Source of the DNA: Niebla homalea
Lineage: Eukaryota; Ascomycota; Lecanoromycetes; Lecanorales; Ramalinaceae
Direction: 5' to 3'
Length of the DNA: 64,000 nucleotides
NCBI GenBank assembly: GCA_019925105.1
Contig: JAHGAU010000011.1
Location: 124,001-188,000, forward strand
The position numbers were made by a program, and so were the translations under genes. This document shows positions 51,648-63,643 of this stretch, in pieces. The notes beneath the pieces were generated by a model, which was not told the origin of the DNA, did not search any database, and saw only the letters and a program-made list of their open reading frames with translations. Numbering within the stretch: position 1 is the first letter of the stretch; each line of letters starts with the position of its first letter.

Positions 51648-54054
51648 ATTAATATATAATTCAAGTTATATTTTAAGTTTTCCCGAGGTTTATATATTAT
51701 TATTATACTAATAATTCCTTTTAAGTTAAATATTAAATTAATCGTTATTTTAAAATTACGGTCTTTTTACGTTATAACTCCTTATACTATTAATAATAAA
51801 AGGTTAAATTAAACGACAATTGTTAATAATTCTTTTAACTTAACGTAATTAATCGTATTTTTATTTTATTTTATATAATATAATAAAAGTTAAAATTTCC
51901 CAATAAAAGGTAATTATTAAATACGGATAAAATATTTTTAAATAATAATATCGTAAAGGGCCCCGCTTTATTAACCGGGGGCGGATTATATACGTTATAA
52001 ATCTTTAAATCGCCTTTAATATCCTTTTCCCGTATAACTTAAAGCGTATTTAAATTCCAGTTATAATAAATAATATCTTAATTATTTAAGTTTAATCTCT
52101 TATTCATAAAGAAGTATATCCGAGTTATTTTATCCCCTTTGAACGTTAAGTAAAACCCCTTTTTTAAGTTAATAAAAGAATACGTAAATTAATTATACGG
52201 CGGCTTTTATATCGTTATAATATTAACGTTTTTTATTTTTTTAAATTTAAATATTAAAAATACCGTTTTAATTATTTTATTTTATACGTTATATTATATT
52301 ATTCTTAAAAGCGATAATATATTATATATTAACTTTTATTAAGGCCTTTTCGTTAATGTTTATTTAAGTTTTTAACCTTTTATTAAAGTTAAATATTATT
52401 TGCCTTAATTTTTTACGGTTATTATTATTGCTTCAAGGTAATTAAACTTAAACAAGGATTAATATCGCGATAAGCTTCTTTTTTTTTATATTATTTATTA
52501 CCGTTTTTTATTTTTCCTTATTTAATTGGTTTTATTTACGTTAAAGGATTATCTTCGGTTATTTTATTAGCCCGGACTTATATAAATTATAACGTTAAAC
52601 TTTAACCGTTATCCTGGTTTCTTTACGTTTAATCTTTTTAACTTATATTAAATATTATAAATTTTACGTTAAATAACCGTTTTTTATACGTTATATACTT
52701 AAATATATCCTTTATCAAGTTTTTTATTATAAAACCTATATATTCATAAGTGTTATAACCCTTAATATATATTATATACTTGGTATTCTCAAGGTATTTT
52801 ATAATAATATATCCGTAACTTTAATATTTAAAGCGTTAATAAATATTTACCGCCTTATTTTATGGTTAAATTAACTTAAACAATCCACCCTTTATTACTG
52901 CCTTGTTAAGGATTTTATTTTTTATTTTCGTTAACGTTATACTTAAGATAACCGTAAAGTATTGCTTTATACGGTTAAGGGTATCTGGTCTTTTTATAAT
53001 AAATAAAAGTTTATAATCTATAATTTCCAGCCCGGGGTAAAGGACCGTATTCTCCTTCTTCATACGTTTTAAGGTAGATTCCCTTTTTATCCTTATAAAG
53101 TATATTAAGTAAATCTTATGTACTATAATAATAAATAATTACCTTAATACCTTTATTAACGTAAATTTCCCCTTATTAATTTACGCCTTTAATTTCTTTA
53201 ACCTTTTTTTCGCCTTTAAGGACGTTATATTAAAGAAGATATCTTTATTCTATACTTTATATATCACGATAATCTGCTCTATAAGTGGGTTTTCCGTTAT
53301 TTTTAAAGGTTTTTATTGATTATAAAGGGTTTACTTTTATAATTACGTTTTTTTCCTTATTATTTAATAGCCGGATTGTTATTGTTTTCGCCTTCTTAAA
53401 CGCCGTTATTTTATCCTTAACCCTTATTTTCCTTTTTTTTACCGTTATAGGTGCTTCTTTTATAGCTTTTACCGCTTAATTCTCTTTTGTTTATAACGCT
53501 TTTATTAACGTTTTTTCGCCTTATATAAAGTTCCTTTAACTTTCTTCCCCGCCGTTTACCGGTATTTTTATTACCTTTTTTTACGCGCTATATAGCCGCT
53601 TTAACTCTCTTAACCCTAGATCCGCTTTTATATAGAAGTCTTTTATGAACCATAACTTTATTTATAGTATTAATCAAATTTCTGGCGTGATATTTTTTAT
53701 GCAGTTATAAGGAGGCCTTTTAAGGCTTTTATTATTTCTTTATCCGTTACGTTTCTTCCGTATATTTATTAATTTAATCTATTTATAATTTACTTTTAAT
53801 TATATAATAACTTATTCCTTTTATTCGCTTTTTTTTTACCGTATTCTTAATAACCTTATTATTGTTATTATTTTACGTTTATTTATTTCCCGTTTTCTTT
53901 AATATAGTTATTATCCTAGTTTCTATAATCCTTTATTTACTTATTATAATTAAATCGTTTTTACGCGTTTTACGCCCTTTTTATACATATTTTATTACTT
54001 ATAAATCCCTCGTTTAATTCAAGAACTTATTATTTTATTATTACCGTATTATAA
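51648..54054 (-). mobile_element. LINE-H: minus-strand LINE fragment, ORF1 and start of ORF2
   Basis: Reversed, it is colinear with LINE-B from about 13550 to 15940: most of ORF1 and the endonuclease start. Within ORF1 a 65-codon frame (53063-52866, minus) is still open and contains VLYPGLEIIDYKLLF, equivalent to the conserved LINE-B ORF1 block near 14550. It lacks about 165 bp at the 5' end and everything 3' of the endonuclease region. The neighbouring LINE-F and LINE-G cut it on both sides. Confidence 0.83.
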
Positions 54055-57000
54055 CGAAAGAAGGAGATGGTGACGAATGAAGGGACCCTAAAGATTTAAA
54101 ATATATATATATAGAGCTTAAATAATAACGAGGCAAATACCTTAAATACAATAAGTATAGGTAGCGTAATAATCGAAATTAAGGGGATGGATAATCGAAC
54201 GGTTTATATTAACGAAAACGGGAACAAATTATATAAACGATATAATAATAATAAAATAAAAACGCTTAAACCGAATAAAAAACTTATAAATAATAAAATA
54301 TACGTAAAAAAAACGCGTAAAACGAATAAAAATAATATAGTAACGGTTAATAAATAAAAGGTAAAAAAGGTGAAAACGATACTTATAATGGGGCGAATAA
54401 AAAAATAATAATTAATAAAGTAATAATAATAACAAAGTTATTAAGGGTATATAAAGTAATGTTAAAGCGAATAAAAAGAATAAGTTATTACGTAATAAAG
54501 GGCAAATTACGGAGAAGACAATACGGTAAACTTATAAGGAAAGCGCAATAAAAGAAAAAGCGATAAAAACTTTAAAAAACTTTTTTATAAGAAAGTAAAA
54601 AAATATTATATTAAAAAGTTAACTAATATTATAAATAAAGTTACAGAATATAAAAGGCTTTTATATAAAAGTAAGTATAAAACTAAAAGAATTAAAGCGG
54701 TTATACGGGACATATAAAATAATAATAAAAACGTTAATAAATAAAGAAAAAAAGAATTAAAGAAACCTTATATAAAATAAAAGAGTAATAACGGAAACCT
54801 AATAAGAAAGGAAAAGTTAAACGATAAAAACTATAAGAGCAATATTTATAACGGCAATAATAAAGATTAAGGAAAAATAATAACGTTAAAGAAAATAAGG
54901 ATAATAATAATCCGGTTATTATATAATAGAAAGAAAAATATAATTATAAAAGTAAACCCTTTATAATTAATAAAAATATTTAAAATAACGGAAAAGTTAC
55001 TTACGGAATAAATTATCGTAATATATAAACTATAAAGTAAAAATATCCTCCTTAATATAATATCCTTAGAAGCAAAAGAAAAATTAAAAAAAGTCTAAAG
55101 GGTAAACTGGTAAAAATAAGTTTAAAATGGTAAAAGTATTAAGATAATTATTTACCGTTACGGTAAATAAGATATACTTTACGTAATTCTTAAACGTAGA
55201 AAAAGCGTTTATTTTAAAACGTATAAAAAAAGAGAATACGATTCTTTACCCCGGGTTAAAAATCGTTAACTTTAAACTCTTTTTCGTAATAAAAATGTTA
55301 AATACCCTTAACCGCGGAAAATAATACTCTATAGTTATTTTAGATATAACGTTAATAAGGATATATAACACTATTTTTAATAAAAGGGTAATTAAAAGTA
55401 AATCCCTTAACTTAATAAAACCTTAAAATAAAACGGTAAATATATGTTAATACTTTAAGTATTAAAAATCTAAATATATTATTATGAGGTACTTAAACGG
55501 TATTAAATATATAATATATATTAAAAAAATATAATATTTATAAATATATAAAATTAATAATAAAAAGCTTAATAAAGAATATACTTAAATATATAGCCTA
55601 TAATAAAAATGGTTATTCAATATAAAATATATAATATTTAATAATGGTTAAGAAGATTAAACATAAGGAGATTCAAATAACGATTAAGGTTTAATATTAT
55701 AATTTATATGAATCTAAATTAATAAAATAATTAAAAGCCGTCTTTAAACGTAAATAAGTTTAATCCGATAAAAAAGGGTAAAAAGCGGTAATAAAAAAAA
55801 ATAAAAAAAGGAAGTTTATTATAATACCGACCCTTAAGTCTGGCCGCTTTAAGGTAATAATAATAGCCATAAAAAGGTTAAAATAAATAATAATTAACTT
55901 TAATAAAAAGTCTTTAACGGAAGTTAATATATAATCTATTAATATGTTTAAAAATAATATAATATAACGTATAAAAAGAAATAATTAAAATAATATTATT
56001 AATATTTAAATTTAAGGAAATAAAAGATATTAATATTATAATAATATAAAAGTTACCGTATAACCCGTTTATATATTCCTTAATTAACTTAAATAAAGGA
56101 TTTTATTTAACGTTTAAAAAAATAAAATGACCCGGACGTATTTCTTTATAAATAAAGAATTAATATAAATAGTTAAGACGTTATTTTTTATAATAGGAAT
56201 TTATGTATATTCCGGATACTACGGAAAGAAAACGTTAAAGGCAACTTAAATATTTATAACGTATATAACTTATTATTAATTAATAAGATAAAGCTCTTTA
56301 TTTTATTATTATTTAAGGATATTTTAATAATATCCGGTAAATATGTATTATTAAAAGATTTTAATTTTTATTATAATAAGTAGAACGAAAAAAACGTATA
56401 ATTAATTATATTAAGTTAAAACAATTATTAATAAGTATCATAATATATAACTTATTATTATTAATACCGTAAAAAATTATAAAATAAAAAGATGATAAAT
56501 TCAAAATAATAATTAATTTAACGTTTAATATAAAAGGGATTATTAACGTAATAATAATATATAGATTATAAAAAATCTTAAAATATAATTTGGATTATAT
56601 ATTAATATAAATAACCTTAAATTAATCGGTTAACGTAATATTATTAACCTTAATAAAAAAAAGCGTAAAAAACAATTAAAAAAACGGAAATATATATAAA
56701 GGCGGAAAAAGCAATAATACAATTAATAACACTTTTTTATCTTAATAATAAAGATTAAAATAACCTCTTTATAAAATAGGTAATAAAAGCGTTAAATAAA
56801 ATAACTAATATAACGGTTTTAATAATAAAGTCGTTTTAAAAAATTAAGATTTATTAAGATAAAAAATAGATAATAATAAATATAAAGGTAAAAATATTAA
56901 TTAAATAAATGATTAAATATAAAAATTAAAAAACGCTTACGTAATTACCAGAATCTTAAAGAGATAAAAAAAAAACTTATTAAAAAAATTAAATAAATAT

Positions 57001-58320
57001 ACTTCGGGTTAATAACTTACGACTTAACCGTCTTCTTCCGTAGAATATAAAAGTTAACGAAATATAATAAAGAATAAAACGGGAAACTAAAATTTATCCT
57101 TAAATTCTTATTTCTTAAATAACCTAATAATATAACAATTAATACCTTTAATAGAGAAGTTAAAACCTTTGAAGGGGCTTTTTTCACTCCTTTATTAAAT
57201 GTCGATTCAACGGATATTAAAGGAGTAATATACCTTAACTTAATATATATTAATAAAAAAATAACCTTAAAAATAATAATTAAAGCGATTAATAAATTAA
57301 ACAAAAATAAAGCCTACAAATTAAACGGAATTTTAAATAACTTTTTATTAACCATAATATTATTATTTAAGAAGGTTTTAATATATTTATTTTAAGTTTA
57401 CCTTAAGGTTAATTATTACCTTTATAAGTTTAAAAAGGTTAAAACAATTATCCTTAAAAAACCGGTTAAATTTAATTATTTAAAAATAAAAACTTATAAG
57501 TTAATTATACTCTTTTATACGTTATAAAAAGCCCTGGAAACGGTAATTATAAAGATCCTTAATAATTACGCGGCAGAATACGGGTTCCTTCTTAATTAAT
57601 AAATAAATATAAAAAGAAAAAAATTAATAAAAACGGCCTAAAAAGGATTAATTAACGGCGTATATATAGTATAAAACTATAGAAAAAAGCATATAATAAC
57701 CCTTTTTTTATTAAATATTATAGGAGCCTTTAATAAAACAAATTATCAAAGATTATTATATAACTTACGAGGAAAAAAAATATTATTTTTTTAATAAAAT
57801 AAATTAAAAGGTTTTTAAATAATTAAGTAATATTAATTAACTTAAATTAAAACAGGAGCTTAATAAAGCCCGTTATAAGCCGGAATTTTTAATGGTTATT
57901 TTTTTATTTTATTTTCTTTTTATTCTTTAATAACTTATTAATTAAGGAATTAATTAAGTTAAAATTACTCCCCCAACCGGGACGGTATAAGACGGGATTT
58001 AATTATGGTCTTCCTATACCGGCCGGTACGGTATAAGGGTATTTCCCGCTCCCGTACCGTCCCTATCCCGCCGGTATGGGACCGGGAAATGCCAAGATCC
58101 CGGTGGCAAAAATATTAATAAAATATTTTTCTATTTTTAATAAATAATATACTATTTTTAATGTAAAGCGAGCCGCTAAGCCTATTTAGGAGAAACATTC
58201 ACTTCCAATATTGGATTTTTTAATTTTTTTTTTAATTTTGGGGTATTCTAAGGTATATATCATTTTTTATATACTATAAATAATAAAACGGTATCTTGGC
58301 ATTTCCCGGTCCCGTACCGG

Positions 58321-58357
58321 TTGTCAGGGTGATAACCACTCGGCCATCTCATGGACA
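58321..58357 (-). ncRNA. tRNA-like fragment (5' half, A-box)
   Basis: The minus strand reads TGAGATGGCCGAGTGGTTAT and continues CACCCTGACAACC. GGCCGAGTGGTTA is the D-arm/A-box signature of Ser/Leu/Tyr-type class II tRNAs. No B-box, T-arm or matching 3' acceptor half follows, so it is not a full tRNA gene. It may be the head of a tRNA-derived SINE, a captured tRNA piece or chance similarity. Confidence 0.4.
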
Positions 58358-58376
58358 AAAGTAGTTATCCGGGGTA

Positions 58377-58495
58377 GGTAATAGCGCTTAGGGGTAAGCC
58401 GCTATTACCATATATGAGAAGGTAGTCTACCCGGGGGATCACCCCCAGGGGTAGGCCCTACCCCGGAGCCCTTGCTCCAGGGTAGGTACTGCCAT
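58377..58495. repeat. Cluster of GC-rich hairpins inside MITE-2
   Basis: Four inverted repeats follow one another: GGTAATAGCG/CGCTATTACC (58377-58409), GGGGG-ATCA-CCCCC (58433-58446), GGGGTAGG-C-CCTACCCC (58448-58464) and GGAGC-CCTT-GCTCC (58465-58478). They are enclosed by the looser pair GGTAGTCTACCC/GGGTAGGTACTGCC. Nothing else in the window has this composition. It looks like the GC clusters of fungal mitochondrial DNA, but origin is unknown. Confidence 0.75.
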
Positions 58496-58692
58496 AACAC
58501 CGGTCCCATACCGTTACCACCGGTACGGGATAAGGGTACCGGTACGGGATAAGGGTACCCTTTCCTTATCCCGTACCGGTCCCGTACCTATCCCGTACCG
58601 GTTAGGGGAGTAGTTAAAATAGAAAGTCTAAATTAAAAGTTTTATTAATAACATTTACTTATTGACTTATAGTACTTTTATTTATATAGATT

Positions 58693-58945
58693 AAGAAAAG
58701 ATGGGAAGTGATAAAAGAGTAAAAGTAATAAAATAGCCGGTAGTAATAAAGTGCGATTGAAGATAGGCCGCAGCCCCCATATAAGTTAATAAGGTATAGG
58801 TTGCTTATTATAATAATCCGTTATACCCTTTTTTTTAACTATATATAAATCGTTTTTACCCTTAATTAACCCTTTTAATATTTCCATTCTTTTATATATT
58901 TATCTATAAGTTTAATATCTTTTATGCTTTCCCCCTTTTTAACTC
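58693..58945. repeat. Second, RIP-mutated copy of the 248-bp element
   Basis: It is the reverse complement of 22791-23038 with mainly transition differences (for example GGCCGCAGCCCCCATATAAG is conserved, whereas the outer half is mutated). It starts with AGAAAAGATGGG at the break of LINE-G and ends near CCCCCTTTTT. No target duplication is clear here. The following 58946-58992 is unassigned. Confidence 0.7.
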
Positions 58946-58992
58946 CCTTTATAACGGGATACTGCCCCTAATATTATTATATTCCAGGTTAT

Positions 58993-59754
58993 TACTGCGG
59001 CAAGCGGGACGGGATATATCCTATAAGATAGGGACGGGATAGGGACGGGATAGGGACGGGATAAAAATGAAATAAAGACGGGATAAAAACGGAATAAAGA
59101 CGGGATAAGGACGGGATAAGGACGGGATAGGGACGGGATAAGGATAGGATAAAGACGGGATAAGGATAAAATAAGGACGGGATAAAGACGGGATAGGGAC
59201 GGGATAAAAATAAAATAAAGACGGGATAAAAACGGAATAAAGACGGGATAAAGACGGGATAAAGACGGGATAAAAACGGGATAAAAACGGGATAAAAACG
59301 GGATAAAGACGGGATAAAGATAGGATAAGGACGGGATAGGGACGGGATAGGGACGGGATAAGGACGGGATAGGGACGGGATAGGGATAGGACGGGATGGA
59401 ATAAGGTTTATCCCATCCCGTATTAATACGGGATGGGACGGGATGGGATAGGGATATACCAAGATCCCGCCAAGATTACGGAATTACTATTTATAGTATA
59501 AAATATATTATTTATAGTATATAAGTCTTTATATATATTAAAAACCCCTTTAAAAAAATCCAAAAATTCAATATTGGAAGTGAATTATTCACTTAATCCG
59601 GTTAACGTGCCAAGAATTGGGATCTTAATATATCCCTATCCCGTCCCACCGGGTTAGGGATGGGATGGGACGGGATTAAACCCTTATCCCGTCCCACGCG
59701 GGATGGGATAAGTGAATCCAAATCCCGTCCCATCCCGTCCCGCTTCCCGGAGTA
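58993..59754. mobile_element. MITE-3: 762-bp hAT-like element with a long GACGGGATA array
   Basis: Ends are TACTGCGGCAAGCGGGACGG and, reversed, TACTCCGGGAAGCGGGACGG. The 8-bp duplication is CAGGTTAT (58985-58992) against CAGATTAT (59755-59762), one G/A difference. The left half is an 11-bp tandem array; then come the palindrome CCCGTATTAATACGGG (around 59424) and an AT-rich core shared with MITE-2. The 156-codon minus frame over 59462-58992 is the array translated, an 11-residue repeat, and not a gene. Confidence 0.87.
59018..59392. repeat. 11-bp tandem array GGGACGGGATA in MITE-3
   Basis: More than 30 units of 11 bp, mixing GGGACGGGATA, AAGACGGGATA and AAAACGGGATA. The unit contains no CpA on either strand. 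Shorter runs of the same word lie inside the ends of MITE-1 and MITE-4. Confidence 0.92.
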
Positions 59755-62700
59755 CAGATTATATTATACTTATTTATATATATTTCGATCGTATAATACT
59801 ATTTATAATATCCTTTTAATAATTTAAATTATTATAAATATAAAAGTTAAAAAGGTATTAATATAATAATAACTTACCTTTACTCCCTTTATAATAAAAT
59901 TTATTCCTTTAATATTACGTATTATTAATAACTCGTTTTTATCCTTTAACGTTACTTATATATATATTTGCTTACCCTTCTTATAACTTTATTCTTAAGT
60001 CTTATTTAATAATAGTGAATAAATATATTAAGATTTAATGTTCTTAAGGGTAACCCCCGGTTTTATTATTCTTATTTATTAATAACGGTAACCTCGGTAT
60101 TTTACGTTTATTTATCTTAAGGCTCGGGCTGCTTATATTTATATCTTCCTTAAATATAATATACTTAATCCTTATAAAGGTATAATACGTTTTACTCCGC
60201 TTATTCAAAAATTATAAATACTACCCTTTATAAGGATCGGACCTTACGATTAATTATTTTTTACTTTATTTATTTATTTATATGCTTTTAATATCTCTTC
60301 TAATCTCATTATTAATAAGTTTGCTTTTAAATAAATTTATTACGTAATTTTAAGTACGTCTTAAAAAGGGTTAATTATTTAAGTAACCTTTATTTAAATT
60401 TATTTTATAAATCTTAATATCTTTTTTTATTAATATATTTAAAATAATATTATATATAACTATTTAGTTTATATTTATTTATTAATATTATTTCTTTATG
60501 GGTGTATTATATTAATCTTAAGAAAGTAATTAAAAAGGGGAATAATTTATTATAATTATTATTATTTATATATTATTACTTAAAAAAAATAAAAGAAAGA
60601 AGAAAAATAAAATAATTATTTATTAATCTTCAGATGGCTCTTTAACCTTTATATAAGCTCTTTTAATACTTATTATTATATTTAATAACGTTTATTAAAA
60701 AGATATTTTTTATTATAACTTTTAATATTTACCCTTATTTACTTATATGTTTTCCCCTTAATTAATTAATATATAAAGTACCTTTAAGGTTATATTTATT
60801 TATAAATAAAATACGTTTTTATATTTTCTTAATATTTTACGTATAATTGTCCCGATATAAATATTTTTAAAAGGCATATTAAAAAAGGTTCCTTTTAAAC
60901 GTAGTAATATTATTTATTATCTTTATTAAGTTCTATTTTAATTGGTTCCATCGGTAAATAAAACGTTAACGGTAACGTCCGATTATTTATTTATTTATTA
61001 ATCTTACCGCGTAGCCGTTTACTTTATCCTTTTTACTTATCCGTCTTTTTTATTTTCTTTTATCCCTTTAAATTTCCTTATTTCTTTAATTTACTTAATC
61101 TTTAATTCCTTTTATATTTTAATTAATTTATTTTAAACCTGATTTAATCTCGTACTTAATCATCGATCAATCTTTTAAGAGTATATATAAATTTATAATT
61201 TTAATATTGCTTATTTATTTCGTATTTATGTTAATTTATTTATAGTCTTCGGAATCTTATATAGGATTCTTTAATTATATTTATAATAATTACGTTAATT
61301 ATATCGTTATACCTTAATAGTATATTTTTATTATTAACCTTACTAAATTAAATAAACGTATTCCTGTTATTATAAGGGTTTATTTACTTGGTAATCAGTA
61401 AATATAATTAAAGTTATACTTTACGGTTCCTTATAATCTTAGTTTATCTTAGCTTTTTTATTTTTAGGAGTTTTTTATAGTATATATCCAAGTTTACGCC
61501 TTCTGTATACGTACCGGGGCCCGGGCGTACGTTAGATATTAATAAATTAACGGTGGCCGTTACTTTACCTTTATTAACTACCGTTATATTAAGGGTCTAT
61601 TAAATAATATTTATTTGAATTATAATTTTAAATATTAATTAAGCGATTATAATTTTTATTTAAATATATATAGATTAATTCGCTTTTTAATCGATTATTA
61701 TTAATTCTTTTTTATAAATTTTTAATATTAAAATATAGGTTAAATAAGCGCTTTTTCTTTATTATATTATATACCCTTTAATTTTAATATTAATTATAAG
61801 TTTAATATAAAAAGTTATATACGCTTTATAATTAATTATAATTTATAGTTAACTTAATAATTATAGTTTTAATAAATACGCTTTCTTTTATCCTTTAAAT
61901 TTAATATTTAATTATTATTATTATAATTTACTTTTAATCCTTAATTATCTTATTTTATTACTTAATTACTTTAGTAATTTCGGTTATTCCGTTAATTTTT
62001 TTATTTTCCGCTTAATTAATTAAATTTTTTATATTATTTTCTTTTCGCCTGTTTACTTAATTAACCTTTTTAATTTAAGTACGTTAATTATTTCCGCGTT
62101 AATCCGGTTTTACTAATATCATTAGTTTATCTCGGTTGTATAAGCCTAATTAATATAAAAGGGCTTATATAAAATATAGCCCGTCACTTTTAAAGATTAA
62201 TATTTTAACGGAATCGCGTAAATAATTATTTAAGAAAAAAAAGTATTATTTATTTAATTTAAACTTAATTAAAGATATTTTTAACTTAAGTTTTAATAGT
62301 CTTAACCTTAATAAATTATCTTTCCTTTTTATATATAAAGTAATTATTAACTGGTTCTTTATTTAAACGATATATTTACCTGAATTCTTTTATTCATTTT
62401 TTTTTCCTTTTAAGTCTGTTATTTATATTATACGCGTACGGTAGCCCTTATCCGTATCTTTATAAGTATTTCTCCCTTAATAAGCTTCTCTTTTTATTTT
62501 ATTTTTATATATACGATAGCTTTTAAAATCTTTAACTTAAATATAACTTTTTAATTATTTTTATTTAAAGATACTTTTATAAATAATACGGTTATATTTC
62601 AAGGAGAAATCTACGTTTTTTTTAACTTTATATTGCCGACCTTAATAAATTTTATATTCCGGATTATTTATAAGTTTATTATATTTAACCTATATTATTT

Positions 62701-62914
62701 ACCTTTAACTCCGGATTATAATTATAATGAATATTATTATAATCTTAATTTTAATATATGTTTTATTAAAAGGGTATATATATAATTATCCACGGATTAA
62801 AGCCTTAATCGGTTTTCAGGCTATTTTATTAATTTCCTCGGTTATATTATTAATCTTACCCGTCGGATTACCTTCTTAATAATAAGGTATTTTTATTTTA
62901 GGTTACGTCCTTAT
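59755..62914. other. Unassigned RIP-mutated region with a minus-strand coding remnant
   Basis: No LTR, LINE tail or inverted terminal repeat identified. The part 60620-62240 (possibly up to 62900) holds the minus-strand frame described separately. The stretch 59755-60600 shows no recognised feature. Confidence 0.5.
60620..62240 (-). pseudogene. Unidentified long RIP-crippled reading frame
   Basis: One minus-strand frame stays codon-like for about 1.6 kb. Nearly all stops are TAA/TAG; as Q or W they give a lysine- and glutamine-rich protein. Landmarks: LRDSVKILIFKSDGLYFI near 62200, TPGPRYVYRRRKLGY near 61510 and KGTFFNMPFKNIYIGTI near 60880. Similar frames continue upstream towards 62900, where MITE-4 interrupts. 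Family not recognised; gag of a Ty3-type element or a replicative transposon protein are possibilities without proof. Confidence 0.45.
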
Positions 62915-63643
62915 TATTCCGGGAAGCGGGACGGGATATATCCCATGGGATAGGGACGGGATAGGGACGGGATAAGGATAAGACGGGATAAAGTGAATAG
63001 AATCCCATCCCGTATTAATACGGAATAAAACGGAATAAGATCGGGATATATTAAGATCCCGGTAGCGGATAAAATAAGGGAAAACCTGGCCAAAATAGTA
63101 AATTAAGGGGTAAATTATCACAAAGATTATCATAAAATTTTTTTAATGGTTTATCGATAACCGGAAAAACCATAATCCCGTTATCGATAAACCACTAAAA
63201 AAATATTTCTGGTAATCTTTATAATAATCTACCCCTGAATTTACCCTCACCTGCACCCTTACCCTTACCACCACCCTCATTACCACCTTTACCTGCACTA
63301 TTACCCTTAACACCCTTATCACCCTCATCACCCTTATTACCCTCATCACCCTCATCACCCTTATCACCCTCATCACCCTCATCACCCTCATCACCCTTAT
63401 CACCCTTATTACCCTCATTACCCTCATTAACCTCACCCTTACTTGCACCCTTAGTAACCTTACCCTTACCTATACCCTTATTAATTCACTATTAACCCGC
63501 GTCTTAGCGGGATCTTAGTATATCCTAATCCCATCCCGCCGGGATAGGGATAAAATAGGATAAGATATAACCTTATCCCGTCCCACGAGGGATAAAATAA
63601 GTGAATTAAAAAACCGTCTTATCCCGTCCCGCTTCCCGGAGTA
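62915..63643. mobile_element. MITE-4: 729-bp close relative of MITE-1
   Basis: Ends are TATTCCGGGAAGCGGGACGG and, reversed, TACTCCGGGAAGCGGGACGG. The interior follows MITE-1 in the same orientation: GGGACGGGATA words, CCCGTATTAATACGG, the large palindrome (63101-63240), the 9-bp minisatellite (63241-63480) and the right subterminal words. Flanks GTCCTTAT and AACTTAAT match only at five of eight positions, so the duplication is doubtful. It is more mutated than MITE-1, with TCA-to-TTA changes in the array. Open minus frames here are satellite translation. Confidence 0.87.

Larger units (their letters stand above)
57966..58612. mobile_element. MITE-2: 647-bp hAT-like element with GTACCGG arrays
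   Basis: Ends are TACTCCCCCAACCGGGACGG and, reversed, TACTCCCCTAACCGGTACGG. The 8-bp duplication GTTAAAAT is at 57958-57965 and 58613-58620. Subterminal words are GGTACGGGATAAGGGTACC-like, replacing GGGACGGGATA of the other copies. An internal block (CACTTCCAATATTGGATTTT, TATATACTATAAATAATA, TCTTGGCATTTCCC) is shared, inverted, with MITE-3. It uniquely carries a GC-rich hairpin cluster and a tRNA-like stretch (58321-58500). Confidence 0.85.
54055..58692 (+). mobile_element. LINE-G: diverged LINE, 5' complete, 3' end lost, split by MITE-2
   Basis: It starts just before ATG GTG ACG AAT GAA GGG (54067), the subfamily variant of the ORF1 start. ORF1 runs to about 55900, ORF2 endonuclease begins about 55940 and RT reaches the F(I/V)DD-equivalent region. 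MITE-2 (57966-58612) interrupts it; 58613-58692 resumes and stops just after the RT active-site region where the 250-bp repeat begins. The 3' third is absent. It shares with LINE-F differences from copies A-D, and F starts about 90 bp beyond the point where G stops. Confidence 0.84.

Noticed and set aside
53285..53479. 64-codon plus-strand open frame
   Set aside because: Antisense to ORF1 of LINE-H.
57017..57304. 95-codon minus-strand open frame
   Set aside because: Antisense to LINE-G ORF2; long AT-rich antisense frames are expected because RIP stops fall in the sense strand.
58321..58357. Functional tRNA gene
   Set aside because: Only a D-arm-like 5' half is present; no T-arm/B-box or acceptor complement follows.
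59018..59392. CRISPR array
   Set aside because: Units of 11 bp are directly adjacent with no unique spacers, and the context is a eukaryotic transposon.
58992..59462. 156-codon minus-strand open frame
   Set aside because: It is the 11-bp array translated; 11-residue periodicity and position inside MITE-3 show it is not a gene.
62903..63448. Two minus-strand open frames (62903-63133 and 63143-63448)
   Set aside because: Both lie in MITE-4 subterminal repeats, palindrome and minisatellite; the same frames in MITE-1 differ only as the repeats do.
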